A stretch of DNA of 64,000 nucleotides, from contig NZ_FOZX01000006.1 in NCBI RefSeq assembly GCF_900116135.1, positions 1-64,000 on the forward strand, written 5' to 3'. Origin of the DNA: Saccharopolyspora flava (GTDB lineage: Bacteria > Actinomycetota > Actinomycetes > Mycobacteriales > Pseudonocardiaceae). The position numbers and the translations under genes are program-made. Shown piece after piece: positions 52,507 to 61,562 of the stretch (the first letter of the stretch is position 1; every line of letters starts with the position of its first letter). The notes under the pieces are model-generated. The model was not told the origin of the DNA, did not search any database, and saw only the letters and a program-made list of their open reading frames with translations.

Positions 52507-53265
52507 ATGCAGATCACCGACACCGCAGCGATCGTCACCGGCGGGGCGTCCGGCCTCGGAGCGGCCACGGCGCGGGCGCTGGCCGGGCGGGGCGCGAAGG
52601 TGTTCGCGGTCGACCTGCCGGGCGCGATCGAGAAGGCCCCGATCGTCGACGGCGTCACCTACACCGCGGCCGACGTCACCGACGCCGACCAGGTACAGAC
52701 CGCGGTCGAGCAGGCGGCCGGCGCCGGGAACCCGCTCCGGATCGTGGTGAACTGCGCGGGCATCGGCCCGTCCGCCCGCATCGCGGGCCGCAAGGGCGTC
52801 CACGACCTGGAGCTGTTCCGCAAGGTCCTGGAGATCAACCTGCTGGGGACGTTCAACGTGATGCGGCTGGCCGCGGCCGCGATCGGCGAGACCGAGGCCG
52901 ACCAGCACGGGCAGCGCGGCGTCGTGGTCAACACCGCGTCGGTGGCGGCCTACGACGGGCAGATCGGGCAGGCCGCCTACGCGGCGTCCAAGGGCGGTGT
53001 CGCGAGCCTGACCCTGCCCGCGGCCCGCGACCTGTCGTCGTCTGGCATCCGGGTGATGACCATCGCCCCGGGCATCGTGGACACCCCGATGCTGGCGACG
53101 GTGAGCGAGGAGTTCCGCCAGGGCCTCGCCGACGGCGTCCCGTTCCCGAAGCGGCTCGGTACCCCGGAGGACTACGCCCAGCTCGCCCTCGACATCGTCG
53201 AGCACGACTACCTCAACGGCGAGGTCATCCGCATGGACGGCGCCCTCCGCATGGCCCCCCGCTGA
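52507..53265 (+). CDS. short-chain dehydrogenase (type-10 HSD / 3-hydroxyacyl-CoA type)
   Basis: A 252-residue SDR. The NAD site is TGGASGLG (11-18), the NCAG motif reads VVNCAGIGPSAR, and the triad is Ser145, Tyr158 and Lys162 (AAYAASKGG). The overall pattern, including KRLGTPEDYAQLALDIVEHDYLNGEVIRMDGALRM at the end, is that of the 17beta-HSD10-like 3-hydroxyacyl-CoA dehydrogenases used in fatty-acid or branched-chain degradation. GGAGGAAG lies before the ATG. In the gap with the reductase gene TTTCCGGCAACACC is directly repeated (52459, 52477). Confidence 0.92.
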   Translation: MQITDTAAIVTGGASGLGAATARALAGRGAKVFAVDLPGAIEKAPIVDGVTYTAADVTDADQVQTAVEQAAGAGNPLRIVVNCAGIGPSARIAGRKGVHDLELFRKVLEINLLGTFNVMRLAAAAIGETEADQHGQRGVVVNTASVAAYDGQIGQAAYAASKGGVASLTLPAARDLSSSGIRVMTIAPGIVDTPMLATVSEEFRQGLADGVPFPKRLGTPEDYAQLALDIVEHDYLNGEVIRMDGALRMAPR

Positions 53266-53332
53266 CCCCGCGCGGCCCCACCTCGGCGGGCTGATCACCC
53301 GGGGTGGGGCCGCGCCGGGCTCCGAGTCCTGG

Positions 53333-53412
53333 CCAGTGGACAGTTTTAGCCATAATTACCCATGATCAATGTCCAAAATGTCGGGACAATTATGGCTAAA
53401 ACTGTCCACTGG
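53333..53412. repeat. palindromic element, GACAGTTTT family (copy P5)
   Basis: Perfect 25-bp arms (53333-53357 and 53388-53412, starting CCAGTGGACAGTTTTAGCC) around a 30-base loop with CCATGATCAATGTCC. The 68 bases from GACAG to CTGTC are nearly identical to P2 at 20765, with small changes only in the loop and one arm-edge position. It lies between the convergent stops of the SDR gene (67 bases) and the nuclease gene (48 bases), as expected for a bidirectional terminator. Confidence 0.88.
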
Positions 53413-53460
53413 TGACGAACGCGCTCGGCCGGACCACCGCCGCGGCCCCGGAGGGCGGGG

Positions 53461-55086
53461 TCAGAGGTCCTCGGCGTAGGGGATGTCGTGGGCTGCTTGC
53501 GAGGTCATCCAGGTGCGGATGGTGTAGGTGGCCCGGACGTCGTCCTCGTTGTAGGTGAGGAGGCGCTCGCGCTGGCTGAGGTCCTGCTCGCCGCCGTCGA
53601 GGGCGACCGCGTCGCGGTACCAGCGCATCGAGTTCTCGCCGCCGGCCTCCGGATCGCGCCAGGAGAACCCGGCGCTGGGGGCGATCACCTTGAGCCCCTT
53701 GCCGTTCGGGCACAGGAACTGGTCGCGGACCACCGCGAACAGGTCGACCCACTCGGCGGAGGCGATGAACTCCTTGACCTCCGACACCGGCGGCACCCCG
53801 GGCTTGCCCGCGAAGCGCTCCGCGGAGGCCAGCATCCAGCGGTTCTCCGCCAGCTCGTTGTAGCAGTAGGCCCGGAAGCTCAAGCCCCGCTCGAACGCCT
53901 TGCGGCGCACACCGGTGAACCAGCTCCAGAACTCGGCGAAGGACCGCGCCTCGTCGTCGGTCGGCAGCGGATCCCAGGTCACGAACGCCCGGTAGCCCTG
54001 CTCCTCGCCGATGTCGGCGCCCGACAGCCAGCAGCCCCACATGTAGGCACCGGCGTCGGCGTAGCTCTCCATGTCCACGTCGACCTCGACGTCCCCGCGC
54101 GGCACGTCGAGCTCGCGGACCCGCCGCACCAGCGGCATCTCCCGCAGCCACGCCTTGGCCAGCAGGATCGCGTCGGCGTTGCGCACCCCGGTGAGCTGCA
54201 GGTCCTCGGCGGCATCGAGCGGCGTCGCGGCCAGCTCGTCGACGGTGGTGATGCCCTGGCCGCGCAACGCGGTCGCGTCCTCGCCGCGCACCACCAGGCT
54301 CACGTCGTTGCGCTCGCGCAGCTGCGCCTCGCAGGTCGGCCACCAGGGGCAGCCGCGGCACTCGGTGATCCGGGACGGCTGCGCCAGCGGCTCGTCGCCG
54401 CGGGCGGCGGCGCGGGCGACGTCGAGCCGGTCGCCGAAGCGTGCGTCGTACTCGGCGAGCGCGGTGCGCCCGCCGGGCCAGTTGGGGCTGCGCAGGTCGT
54501 GCCAGACGACGACGTCGGCGTCGACGCCGATCACGCCCGCCGTCCGATCGCCCGCGCTGAACCCGCACGCCTGCAGCAGCCGCACCGCGTGCACCAGGCG
54601 CAGCTGGTCGCGGGGCTGCGGGCGGACCTTGCGGGTGGAGTCGACGGCCGCAGCCTCGGGAACCGGCTCGCCGATCGGCGAGACCTTCGCCCCGCTGCCC
54701 GGGTCGGTGACCTTGTGCCGCACCACCAGCACCGGGACGTAGCCGTTGCCGCTGCGCACCAGCAGGTCGATGGCGCCGCGCCTGCCGCCGTCGGCGTCGT
54801 CGGGCAGCTGCGCGCCGGAGATGTGCCCGACGCCCTCGCGCATCGCCTCCAGCGTGAGCCGGGCGCGCTCGGCGTAGGGGACGCCGCGCGGGATCTCGGT
54901 CCAGGACTCGCCCAGCAGCTCACCCAGCTGGGCGGCGACGGAGCGGCGGTGCTCGGTGGCGTCGGCGATGCGCTGCTCGACGCCCAGGTCCAGCGGCGCG
55001 GTCTCGACCTCGCGCATCGCCGGGTCGTTCTCCAAGTGCACGCGTCGACGGCACCGCGTCACCACGCCCGCGTCGAGCAGCACCAT
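53461..55086 (-). CDS. TM0106-family RecB-like nuclease with RNase H-like domain
   Basis: A 541-residue protein. The N-terminal half is RecB/Cas4-like: AIDLLVRSGNGYVPVLVVRHK, an upstream Cys in TRCRRR, and a cysteine cluster CRGCPWWPTC (about 238-247), likely ligands of a [4Fe-4S] cluster. A helix-hairpin-helix-like segment follows (LRGQGITTVDELAATPLDAAEDLQ), then an RNase_H_2/exonuclease-like domain starting VDVDMESYADAGAYMWG and ending YNEDDVRATYTIRTWM. Members are predicted DNA-repair nucleases of unknown pathway. The ATG at 55086 is used; a GTG three codons upstream is possible. No CRISPR genes are nearby. Confidence 0.9.
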   Translation of the reverse strand: MVLLDAGVVTRCRRRVHLENDPAMREVETAPLDLGVEQRIADATEHRRSVAAQLGELLGESWTEIPRGVPYAERARLTLEAMREGVGHISGAQLPDDADGGRRGAIDLLVRSGNGYVPVLVVRHKVTDPGSGAKVSPIGEPVPEAAAVDSTRKVRPQPRDQLRLVHAVRLLQACGFSAGDRTAGVIGVDADVVVWHDLRSPNWPGGRTALAEYDARFGDRLDVARAAARGDEPLAQPSRITECRGCPWWPTCEAQLRERNDVSLVVRGEDATALRGQGITTVDELAATPLDAAEDLQLTGVRNADAILLAKAWLREMPLVRRVRELDVPRGDVEVDVDMESYADAGAYMWGCWLSGADIGEEQGYRAFVTWDPLPTDDEARSFAEFWSWFTGVRRKAFERGLSFRAYCYNELAENRWMLASAERFAGKPGVPPVSEVKEFIASAEWVDLFAVVRDQFLCPNGKGLKVIAPSAGFSWRDPEAGGENSMRWYRDAVALDGGEQDLSQRERLLTYNEDDVRATYTIRTWMTSQAAHDIPYAEDL

Positions 55087-55270
55087 CTCCTTCACGCGTA
55101 AAGGGTATGCGGTAGCCCTGACAGCCGCGCCCATCACCCCGGTGACATCGCGTACCGGCGACGACCACAGCGGGTGCACACCCGATCGCGTTGTGCTTTC
55201 GTGCGCTGCTCCATCCGGACTTATGGTGATCGCGGAGCTGGGAGAACGCGGATCCGGGGAGGTGTGCGCG

Positions 55271-55963
55271 GTGAGGAGACTCGCCAGGCGACGCGGGACG
55301 ATCACGCACCGGGGGTGCCGGAGGTGCGCCGCCGGGAAGGCCAGGGCCGACAAGCGGGCACGTCGCCAAGTCGACAAAGCCGCCGCGCGAGCCCGCAAGG
55401 AGCAGCAGGCCAAGACCCAGCAGCCCGAGCAGCCGCTGGTGACACCGGCACCGGTGGGCAAGAAGGCGGCGAAGGCACTGCGCAAGGCCGACAAGCAGAC
55501 CGCCAAGGCGATCAAGAAGGGCGAGTACGGCGCGGTCACCCCCGGCAACGCCAAGAAGATCATCAAGATCGCCAAGATCGTCGGCCCGGTGCTCGCCCCG
55601 TTCGCGCTGCGCGCCGCGAGCTCGGTCCGCGCGGGCTACGACCGCTCCCGGGCGCGCAAGCTCGGTGTCGGGGTGGACGAGCTGGGCCGGTTCACCGGTC
55701 GCGGCGCGGCGCTGCACGCCCGCATCGCCGGCGACTCCAGCGCCCTGCGCGACCTGCGGGAGCAGGCCACGAGCGAGGAGCGCGGCGCCGCCGAGACCTA
55801 CGCGGCGCAGGCCGACGCCCGCCTGGCCCAGCTGACCAGCGCGGTCCGCGCCGCCGAGCGGATGCCCGCGCCGCGCCGCAAGTCCGCGCACCGCGCGGTG
55901 GACCAGGAGCTCACCCGCATCGAGAGCGAGCTGCTCACCCGCTTCGGCGTCCCCACCCGCTGA
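55271..55963 (+). CDS. DUF6474-type basic protein
   Basis: A 230-residue, strongly basic protein. The first 70 residues are Arg/Lys/Ala-rich with one Cys pair (RGCRRCAAG). A helical segment follows, KKIIKIAKIVGPVLAPFALRAASSVRAGYDRSRARKLGV, which is amphipathic to hydrophobic and could associate with the membrane. The C-terminal half is helical (LRDLREQATSEERGAAETYAAQADARLAQLTSAVRAAERM). The pattern matches the actinobacterial DUF6474 proteins, whose function is unknown. The GTG at 55271 follows GGGGAGG; an ATG at 55223 would add 16 residues. Confidence 0.78.
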   Translation: MRRLARRRGTITHRGCRRCAAGKARADKRARRQVDKAAARARKEQQAKTQQPEQPLVTPAPVGKKAAKALRKADKQTAKAIKKGEYGAVTPGNAKKIIKIAKIVGPVLAPFALRAASSVRAGYDRSRARKLGVGVDELGRFTGRGAALHARIAGDSSALRDLREQATSEERGAAETYAAQADARLAQLTSAVRAAERMPAPRRKSAHRAVDQELTRIESELLTRFGVPTR

Positions 55964-55983
55964 GACCACCGACCGGGAAACGA

Positions 55984-56020
55984 GAAGCGGGGCACCTCCA
56001 CACCGGAGGTGCCCCGCTTC
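55984..56020. terminator. bidirectional hairpin terminator
   Basis: GAAGCGGGGCACCTCC (55984-55999) is exactly inverted at 56005-56020 around ACACC. It lies between the DUF6474 stop (20 bases) and the substrate-binding protein stop (14 bases) of the convergent osmoprotectant operon. Confidence 0.9.
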
Positions 56021-56033
56021 CGCACCGCGTCGA

Positions 56034-57029
56034 TCAGCTCTGACCGGGGATCTTGATCAGGCCCTGCTCGGCCATCCAGTCCCGCGCGACGTCGGCCGGG
56101 TCCCGGCCCTGGACGTCCACCTGCGCGTTGAGCTTCATCAGCTCCTCGTTGGTCAACCGCTCGGAGATCGGCTGGAACACCTGCGTCAGCTGCGGGTAGC
56201 GCTTCAGCATCTCGTCCCGGAGCGTGACTCCGACGTTGTACCGCGGGAAGAACTGCTTGTCGTCGGCCAGCACCTTCAGGTTCAGCGCCTCGATCCGGCC
56301 GTCGGTGGTGAACACCTCGCCGAACGTGCACGTCCCGTCGGCCGTGGCCTGGTAGATCGCGCCCTCGGTGAGCACCTTGACGTTGTCCGGGTTCGTCTTG
56401 AACCCGTAGGTCTGCTCGACCCCGGGCAGGCCGTCGTTGCGGCTGGCGAACTCGGTGTCGACGCAGAACGTGGCGTCCTGCGGGCGCTCGGTCACGATCC
56501 GCTGGATGTCCGAGAGGTTCTGGACGCCCAGGCGCTTGGCCGCGTCCTGGTTGACGGCGAACGCGTAGGTGTTGTCCACCTGGTAGTCCACCGCGGTCCA
56601 GGCCACGCCGTTGCGCTCGAGGTCCTGCTTGCGCACGGCCTCGAACTGGGCGCGGGCGTCCGGGATCGGATCGTTGTTGCCGTTGTAGCTGATCCAGGAC
56701 GTGCCGGTGTAGTCGAAGAGCACGTCGATCTGGTCGCTGGTCAGGGCCTTGCGGGCGGTGGACGAGCCCTGGATGGAGCTCAGGTCCCGCACGTCGGCCC
56801 CGGCCGCGGACAGCGCGAACTCGCCGAGGTAGCCCAGGACGAGCTGCTCGGTGAAGTTCTTCGACCCGACCGTGATCGTCTGGCCCTCCAGCTCCGGAAC
56901 GGGCTGGATGATGCCCGGTTCCACGGCCAGCGGGACCGACGAACCGGAGCTGAGACCGCATCCGGCCAGCATCAACCCGGCCGCCGCCAGCGAGGCCGCC
57001 TTGAGCGCACTGCGCGTGCGGAGCTTCAT
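56034..57029 (-). CDS. osmoprotectant ABC transporter substrate-binding lipoprotein
   Basis: A 331-residue OpuCC/ProX-like binding protein. A signal peptide ends in the lipobox LMLAGC with Cys24 as the lipidated residue. The mature part begins with the family motif ITVGSKNFTEQLVLGYLGEFAL and continues with DVLFDYTGTSWISYNG and a C-terminal LTNEELMKLNAQVDVQGRDPADVARDWM. It should bind glycine betaine, choline or related quaternary amines outside the membrane. The ATG overlaps the permease stop (ATGA). It is the last gene of the five-gene operon. Confidence 0.93.
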   Translation of the reverse strand: MKLRTRSALKAASLAAAGLMLAGCGLSSGSSVPLAVEPGIIQPVPELEGQTITVGSKNFTEQLVLGYLGEFALSAAGADVRDLSSIQGSSTARKALTSDQIDVLFDYTGTSWISYNGNNDPIPDARAQFEAVRKQDLERNGVAWTAVDYQVDNTYAFAVNQDAAKRLGVQNLSDIQRIVTERPQDATFCVDTEFASRNDGLPGVEQTYGFKTNPDNVKVLTEGAIYQATADGTCTFGEVFTTDGRIEALNLKVLADDKQFFPRYNVGVTLRDEMLKRYPQLTQVFQPISERLTNEELMKLNAQVDVQGRDPADVARDWMAEQGLIKIPGQS

Positions 57030-57793
57030 CGCAACCCCCTCGGCGACAGGTAGGTCTCGGCCAGCGCGCCCAGCCAGTCGACCAGCAGCGCCAGCGCCAT
57101 CGCCAGCACCGAGCCGACGATCATGACCGTGTAGTCGTTGAGCTTGTACCCGGTGTCGATCAGCTCACCCAGGCCGCCGGCGCCGACGAACAGCGCCAGC
57201 GTCGCGGTTCCCACCGCCAGCACCAGCGCGGTCCGCAGACCGGCGAGGATGAACGGCACCGCCAGCGGCATCTCGATCCGCAGCAGCACGGCCGAACCGG
57301 ACATGCCGATGCCGCGGCCCGCGTCGACCAGCGACGCGTCCACCGACTGGAGCCCCACGATGGTGTTGCGCAGGACCGGCAGCAGCGCGTAGAAGGCGAT
57401 CGGCAGGACCGCGATCCAGAACCCGGTGGAACCACCGGTGAACAGGAAGAACAGCACCAGCAGACCCATCGACGGCGCGGCCTGGCCGACGTTGGCGATG
57501 CCGATCACCACGGGAGCGATGCGGCGCGCCCACGAGCGGCTGAGCAGCACGCCCAGCGGCACCGCGACCAGCACCACGATCAGCGCCACGGCGAGGCTGA
57601 TCAGGAAGTGCGTCCAGGTCAGGCTCAGGATCGTCGTCGAGTTGAGGCTGCGCAGCGTCACCTCGTCGTTGTCCCGGGTGAACGCCCAGCCCAGCACCGC
57701 CGCGACCAGCACCACCACGGTCACCGGCTGCGCCAGCAGCCGCAGCCGCTCGGCGCGCCCGGACCCGGAGTCGGAAGCGAACGTGCTGCTCAT
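57026..57793 (-). CDS. osmoprotectant ABC transporter permease
   Basis: A 255-residue OpuCB/OpuCD-like permease with six hydrophobic segments and the ATPase-contact region ALLPVLRNTIVGLQSVDASLVDAGRGIGMSGSAVLLRIEMPLAVPFILAGLRTA. Other conserved parts are VGQAAPSMGLLVLFF and GAGGLGELIDTGYKLND. It forms the membrane channel with the other permease. The start and stop both overlap neighbours by four bases, so it is tightly coupled between the ATPase and binding-protein genes. Confidence 0.92.
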   Translation of the reverse strand: MSSTFASDSGSGRAERLRLLAQPVTVVVLVAAVLGWAFTRDNDEVTLRSLNSTTILSLTWTHFLISLAVALIVVLVAVPLGVLLSRSWARRIAPVVIGIANVGQAAPSMGLLVLFFLFTGGSTGFWIAVLPIAFYALLPVLRNTIVGLQSVDASLVDAGRGIGMSGSAVLLRIEMPLAVPFILAGLRTALVLAVGTATLALFVGAGGLGELIDTGYKLNDYTVMIVGSVLAMALALLVDWLGALAETYLSPRGLR

Positions 57794-58992
57794 GAGGCGT
57801 CAGCCCCCGACTCGGCGGCCGGCTCATCGGACTCGTCGGAGGCGTTCTCCTCGCGCAGCGCCTTGATCGTGTTCATCACGGTGTCGATGTCGACGATGCC
57901 GACGTACTCACCGCGCGAGCCGACGACCACGGCGACGCCGTCGTCGTCGGTGAGGATCGCCTCGAGGGCGTCCTGCAGGGTCGAGGCCCGCGACACCGAG
58001 TCCTCGACCGGACGACCGGCGCGCGCCAGGTCCGACACCGAGCCCGCCTCGCGGGCGGTCGCCCAGCGGATCGGCCGGTTGCGCTTGTCGAGCACCAAGC
58101 CGATCGCGCCGCGGCGGGTGCCCAGTCGTTCGCGCAGCACCGAGGGTGCCTCGTCGACCGTCGCGGTCGGCACCTCGCCGACCTCGATCTCGCGCACGCG
58201 GCGCAGCGTGAGCTGCTTGAGGGCCGCGCCCGCTCCGACGAATCCGGCGACGGTGTCGTCGGCCGGGTTGGTCAGGATCGCTTCCGGGGTGTCGTACTGG
58301 AGGATCTTCGAGCGCTCGCCCAGCACCGCGATCCGGTCGCCGAGCTTGACCGCCTCGTCGAAGTCGTGCGTGACGAACACGATCGTTTTGCCCAGGTCTG
58401 CCTGCAGGCGCATCAGCTCGTCCTGCAGCACACCGCGGGTGATCGGGTCCACCGCGCCGAACGGCTCGTCCATCAGCAGCACCGGCGGGTTGGCCGCGAG
58501 CGCGCGGGCGACGCCGACGCGCTGCTGCTGACCACCGGAGAGCTGCCGCGGGTAGCGGCCCCGGTACTCGGCCGGGTCGAGGTTGACCAGGTCGAGCATC
58601 TCGTCGACGCGCTCGGAGATGCGCTTCTTGTCCCAGCCGACCAGGCCGGGAACCATGCCGACGTTGTCGCCGACGGTCATGTGCGGGAACAGGCCGGCCT
58701 GCTGGATCGAGTAGCCGATCTCGCGGCGCAGCTTGTCCGCGTCCAGGCTCAGCACGTCCTGACCGCCGATGGTGATCGTGCCGGAAGTCGGCTCGATCAG
58801 GCGGTTGATCATGCGCATGGTGGTCGTCTTGCCGGAACCCGAGGGCCCGACCAGCACGACCGTCTCCCCGGCGGGGATGGTCATGGTCACCGATTCGACG
58901 GCGGCCTGCTTCTGCCCCGGGTAGCGCTTGGAGACCTCGTCCAGCTTGATCTCCACGCCGTGCCCGGCGGTCTTCTTCTCGTCGTCAGCCAC
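57790..58992 (-). CDS. osmoprotectant ABC transporter ATPase with CBS domains
   Basis: A 400-residue ATPase of the OpuA/ProV/OpuCA type. Walker A is GPSGSGKTT (about 49-57), signature YPRQLSGGQQQRVGVARALAANP, and Walker B LLMDEPFGAVDP. Two C-terminal CBS motifs (about 275-385, including AIGLVLDKRNRPIRWATAREAG and VAVVVGSRGEYVGIVDIDTVM) usually sense ionic strength and gate transport. The acidic tail (ASDESDEPAAESGADAS) is likewise typical. The GTG start overlaps the previous permease gene by eight bases. Confidence 0.93.
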   Translation of the reverse strand: MADDEKKTAGHGVEIKLDEVSKRYPGQKQAAVESVTMTIPAGETVVLVGPSGSGKTTTMRMINRLIEPTSGTITIGGQDVLSLDADKLRREIGYSIQQAGLFPHMTVGDNVGMVPGLVGWDKKRISERVDEMLDLVNLDPAEYRGRYPRQLSGGQQQRVGVARALAANPPVLLMDEPFGAVDPITRGVLQDELMRLQADLGKTIVFVTHDFDEAVKLGDRIAVLGERSKILQYDTPEAILTNPADDTVAGFVGAGAALKQLTLRRVREIEVGEVPTATVDEAPSVLRERLGTRRGAIGLVLDKRNRPIRWATAREAGSVSDLARAGRPVEDSVSRASTLQDALEAILTDDDGVAVVVGSRGEYVGIVDIDTVMNTIKALREENASDESDEPAAESGADAS

Positions 58993-59632
58993 GGATACCT
59001 CTCGAAGTCGTCAACCGCCCGAACAGCACGAACAAGGCGTCGAGCACGAGTGCCAGGATGACCACGCCGACGGTGCCGGAGATGGCCATGTTCAGAGCGT
59101 TCGCGCCGCCCAGCTGGCCGAGGCCCTGGAACAGCAGGTTCCCGAGTCCCGGGCCCTTGGCGTACGCGGCGATGGCGGCGATGCCCATGAGCATCTGAGC
59201 GCTCACCCGCATGCCGGCGAGGATCGCCGGCCAGGCGAGGCGGAGTTCTACGCGGGTGAGCACGCTGAAGCGGTTCATGCCGATTCCGCGTGCCGCGTCC
59301 AGAATCGGCTGGTCGACGTTCGACAGGCCGACGATCGTGTTGCGCACGATCGGGAGGAGTGCGTAGAGGACCAGCGTCACCACCGAGGGCGCCACGCCCA
59401 GGCCGAGAACGGGGATCAGCAGGCCGAACAGCGCGAAGGACGGGATGGTCAAGATCGCGCTGGAGAGAGCGGTGGCGATCGCCGCCCCGGCGGGGCTGCG
59501 GTAGACCGCAACCCCGACCAGGACGCCGATGATCGTCGCCAGCAGGATGCACTGCACCACCATGCTGACGTGCTGGTACGCGTTGACCAGCAACGATTGC
59601 CACCTGGATGCGATGAAATCCAGGAGATTCAC
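58985..59632 (-). CDS. osmoprotectant ABC transporter permease (second)
   Basis: A 215-residue permease with about five to six membrane helices and the contact loop YALLPIVRNTIVGLSNVDQPILDAARGIGMNRFSVLTRVELRLAWPAILAGMRVSAQM. It is shorter than its partner at 57026 but is a close paralogue of it, and the two presumably form a heterodimeric channel. It starts four bases after the BCCT stop, so it belongs to the same transcript. Confidence 0.92.
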   Translation of the reverse strand: MNLLDFIASRWQSLLVNAYQHVSMVVQCILLATIIGVLVGVAVYRSPAGAAIATALSSAILTIPSFALFGLLIPVLGLGVAPSVVTLVLYALLPIVRNTIVGLSNVDQPILDAARGIGMNRFSVLTRVELRLAWPAILAGMRVSAQMLMGIAAIAAYAKGPGLGNLLFQGLGQLGGANALNMAISGTVGVVILALVLDALFVLFGRLTTSRGIRG

Positions 59633-59636
59633 TTAT

Positions 59637-61364
59637 TTACTCTTTCTTGCCGGCTTCCGCCGATTCGGACTCCTCGTCGGTGGCTTCCGCGGGAGACGTG
59701 ACCAGCTGGAACTCGCCGTCGTGCTCTTCAGTACCGGAGATGACGGCCTGCTCGAGCACTTCCGCGCCCTTCTGGTCGCGAACGGTGATGTCGTCGGAGC
59801 GCAGGTCCTTGACCATCGCCACGCACATGAAGATCATCACGATCGCGAACGGCAGGGCGCCGACGAAGGTCAGGTTCTGGATGCCCTGCAGGGCTTCGTC
59901 CTGACCGATCACCAGCATCACCGCGGCGACGGCACCGGTGGCCGCACCCCAGAAGATGACGACCCACTTGCTGGGCTCGATCGCGCCCCGCTGCGACAGC
60001 GTGCCCATGACGATGGACGCGGCGTCGGCACCGGAGACGAAGAAGATCGCGACCAGGACCATCACCAGGACCGCGGTGATCACAGCCAGCGGCATGTGGT
60101 CGAGCAGCGAGAAGGTTTGCGCCTCCGCGCTGCCGTCGCCGTAGACGTTCGAGCCGCCCTTCTGGCTGTCGATCGCGGCACCACCGAAGATCGCGAACCA
60201 GATGAGGCTCACGACGCTGGGCACCAGCAGCACGCCGCCGATGAACTGGCGGATCGTGCGGCCCCGGCTGATCCGGGCGATGAACATGGCGACGAAGGGC
60301 GTCCAGGAGATCCACCAGGCCCAGTAGAAGACGGTCCAGCTGCTCAGCCAGTCCTGCATCTCGGCCCCGCCGGTGGCACCGGCGCGCGAGGCCATCTCGC
60401 CGAACTGGCTGATGTAGGAACCGACCGCGGTGGGCAGCAGGTCCAGGATGAACACCGTCGGGCCGAGGACGAACACGAAGATCGCCAGGATGGCCGCCAG
60501 CACCATGTTGATGTTGGACAGCCACTGGATGCCCTTCTCCACGCCGGACACGGCGGAGAGGATGAAGCACAGCGTCAGCACGGCGATGATGCCGACCAGC
60601 ACGTTCGTGCCGGCGTTGCCCATCGGCCAGTTGGCGGCCTGCATACCGGACCTGATCTGCAGCGCACCGAGACCCAGCGAGGCCGCGGAGCCGAACAGCG
60701 TCGCGAACAGCGCCAGGATGTCGATGATCTTGCCGATCGGGCCCTCAGCGGCCTTCTTGCCGATCAGCGGGGTGAACACGCCCGAGATGGTCTGCTTGCG
60801 ACCACGCCGGAAGCTGCTGTAGGCGATCGCCATACCGGCCACCGCGTAGATGGCCCACGGGTGCAGCGTCCAGTGGAACAGCGAGGTCGCCATCGCCGTC
60901 TTGACGGCCTCTTCGCTCTCGCCCGGGACCGATCCCGGCGGCGGGGAGACGAAGTGGCTCAGCGGCTCGCTCACGCCGTAGAACATCAGACCGATGCCCA
61001 TGCCGGCGCTGAACATCATGGCGATCCAGGACACAGTGCGGAACTCAGGTCCCTCACCGTCGTTGCCCAGAGGGATCCGGCCGTACTTGCTGAAGGCCAG
61101 GAACAGGGCGAAGATGACGAACCCGGTCGCCGCGAGGACGAAGCCCCACCCGGTGTTCTTGATCAGCCAGGTCAGTGCGGCCGACGAGGCCGCGCTGAGC
61201 GAGTCGGTTGCCAACGCGCCCCAGGCGACCACCAAGAACATGATGATCGCTGTGACGCCGAACACGACCCAATCGGTTCTTGGTTTGCCGAGGAACTCGG
61301 CATCCGTTCCGGTGGATTGGCCGCCGGATGCGGCCCCACCGCTTTGTTCAGTTTCGGTCGACAC
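59637..61364 (-). CDS. BCCT-family betaine/choline carrier (BetP-like)
   Basis: A 575-residue sodium-coupled carrier with twelve predicted helices. BCCT hallmarks: MMFSAGMGIGLMFYGVSEPLSHF, FHWTLHPWAIYAVAGMAIAYSSFRR, the tryptophan-rich VFYWAWWISWTPFVAMFIARISRGRTIRQFI, and a charged cytosolic C-terminal tail that can act as an osmosensor. The substrate is likely glycine betaine, choline or ectoine. The GTG start lacks a strong ribosome site. It is the first gene of the operon and is followed by the ABC importer genes, giving two uptake routes in one transcript. Confidence 0.94.
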   Translation of the reverse strand: MSTETEQSGGAASGGQSTGTDAEFLGKPRTDWVVFGVTAIIMFLVVAWGALATDSLSAASSAALTWLIKNTGWGFVLAATGFVIFALFLAFSKYGRIPLGNDGEGPEFRTVSWIAMMFSAGMGIGLMFYGVSEPLSHFVSPPPGSVPGESEEAVKTAMATSLFHWTLHPWAIYAVAGMAIAYSSFRRGRKQTISGVFTPLIGKKAAEGPIGKIIDILALFATLFGSAASLGLGALQIRSGMQAANWPMGNAGTNVLVGIIAVLTLCFILSAVSGVEKGIQWLSNINMVLAAILAIFVFVLGPTVFILDLLPTAVGSYISQFGEMASRAGATGGAEMQDWLSSWTVFYWAWWISWTPFVAMFIARISRGRTIRQFIGGVLLVPSVVSLIWFAIFGGAAIDSQKGGSNVYGDGSAEAQTFSLLDHMPLAVITAVLVMVLVAIFFVSGADAASIVMGTLSQRGAIEPSKWVVIFWGAATGAVAAVMLVIGQDEALQGIQNLTFVGALPFAIVMIFMCVAMVKDLRSDDITVRDQKGAEVLEQAVISGTEEHDGEFQLVTSPAEATDEESESAEAGKKE

Positions 61365-61562
61365 AGGTTTCGGCGCCGACTTTCGGCGACGCCCCCTCCT
61401 CTCCGTCGTCGGTTACGACGTTTCCGGAACCAATCGAACCGCCATTTCGTTGAGTTCGTGGCTCCAAATCGTCGTCAACCTGTAAACCGTGACCCAATCG
61501 GGTTAACAAGGCAAGCTCACCTGCGGTCAGCGTGGCCGAACCGACACCTAGACTGACCCACC

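Noticed and set aside
54956-55270. Longer N terminus for the DUF6474 gene
   Set aside because: The upstream extension overlaps the nuclease gene and lacks a ribosome site, whereas GGGGAGG precedes the GTG at 55271.
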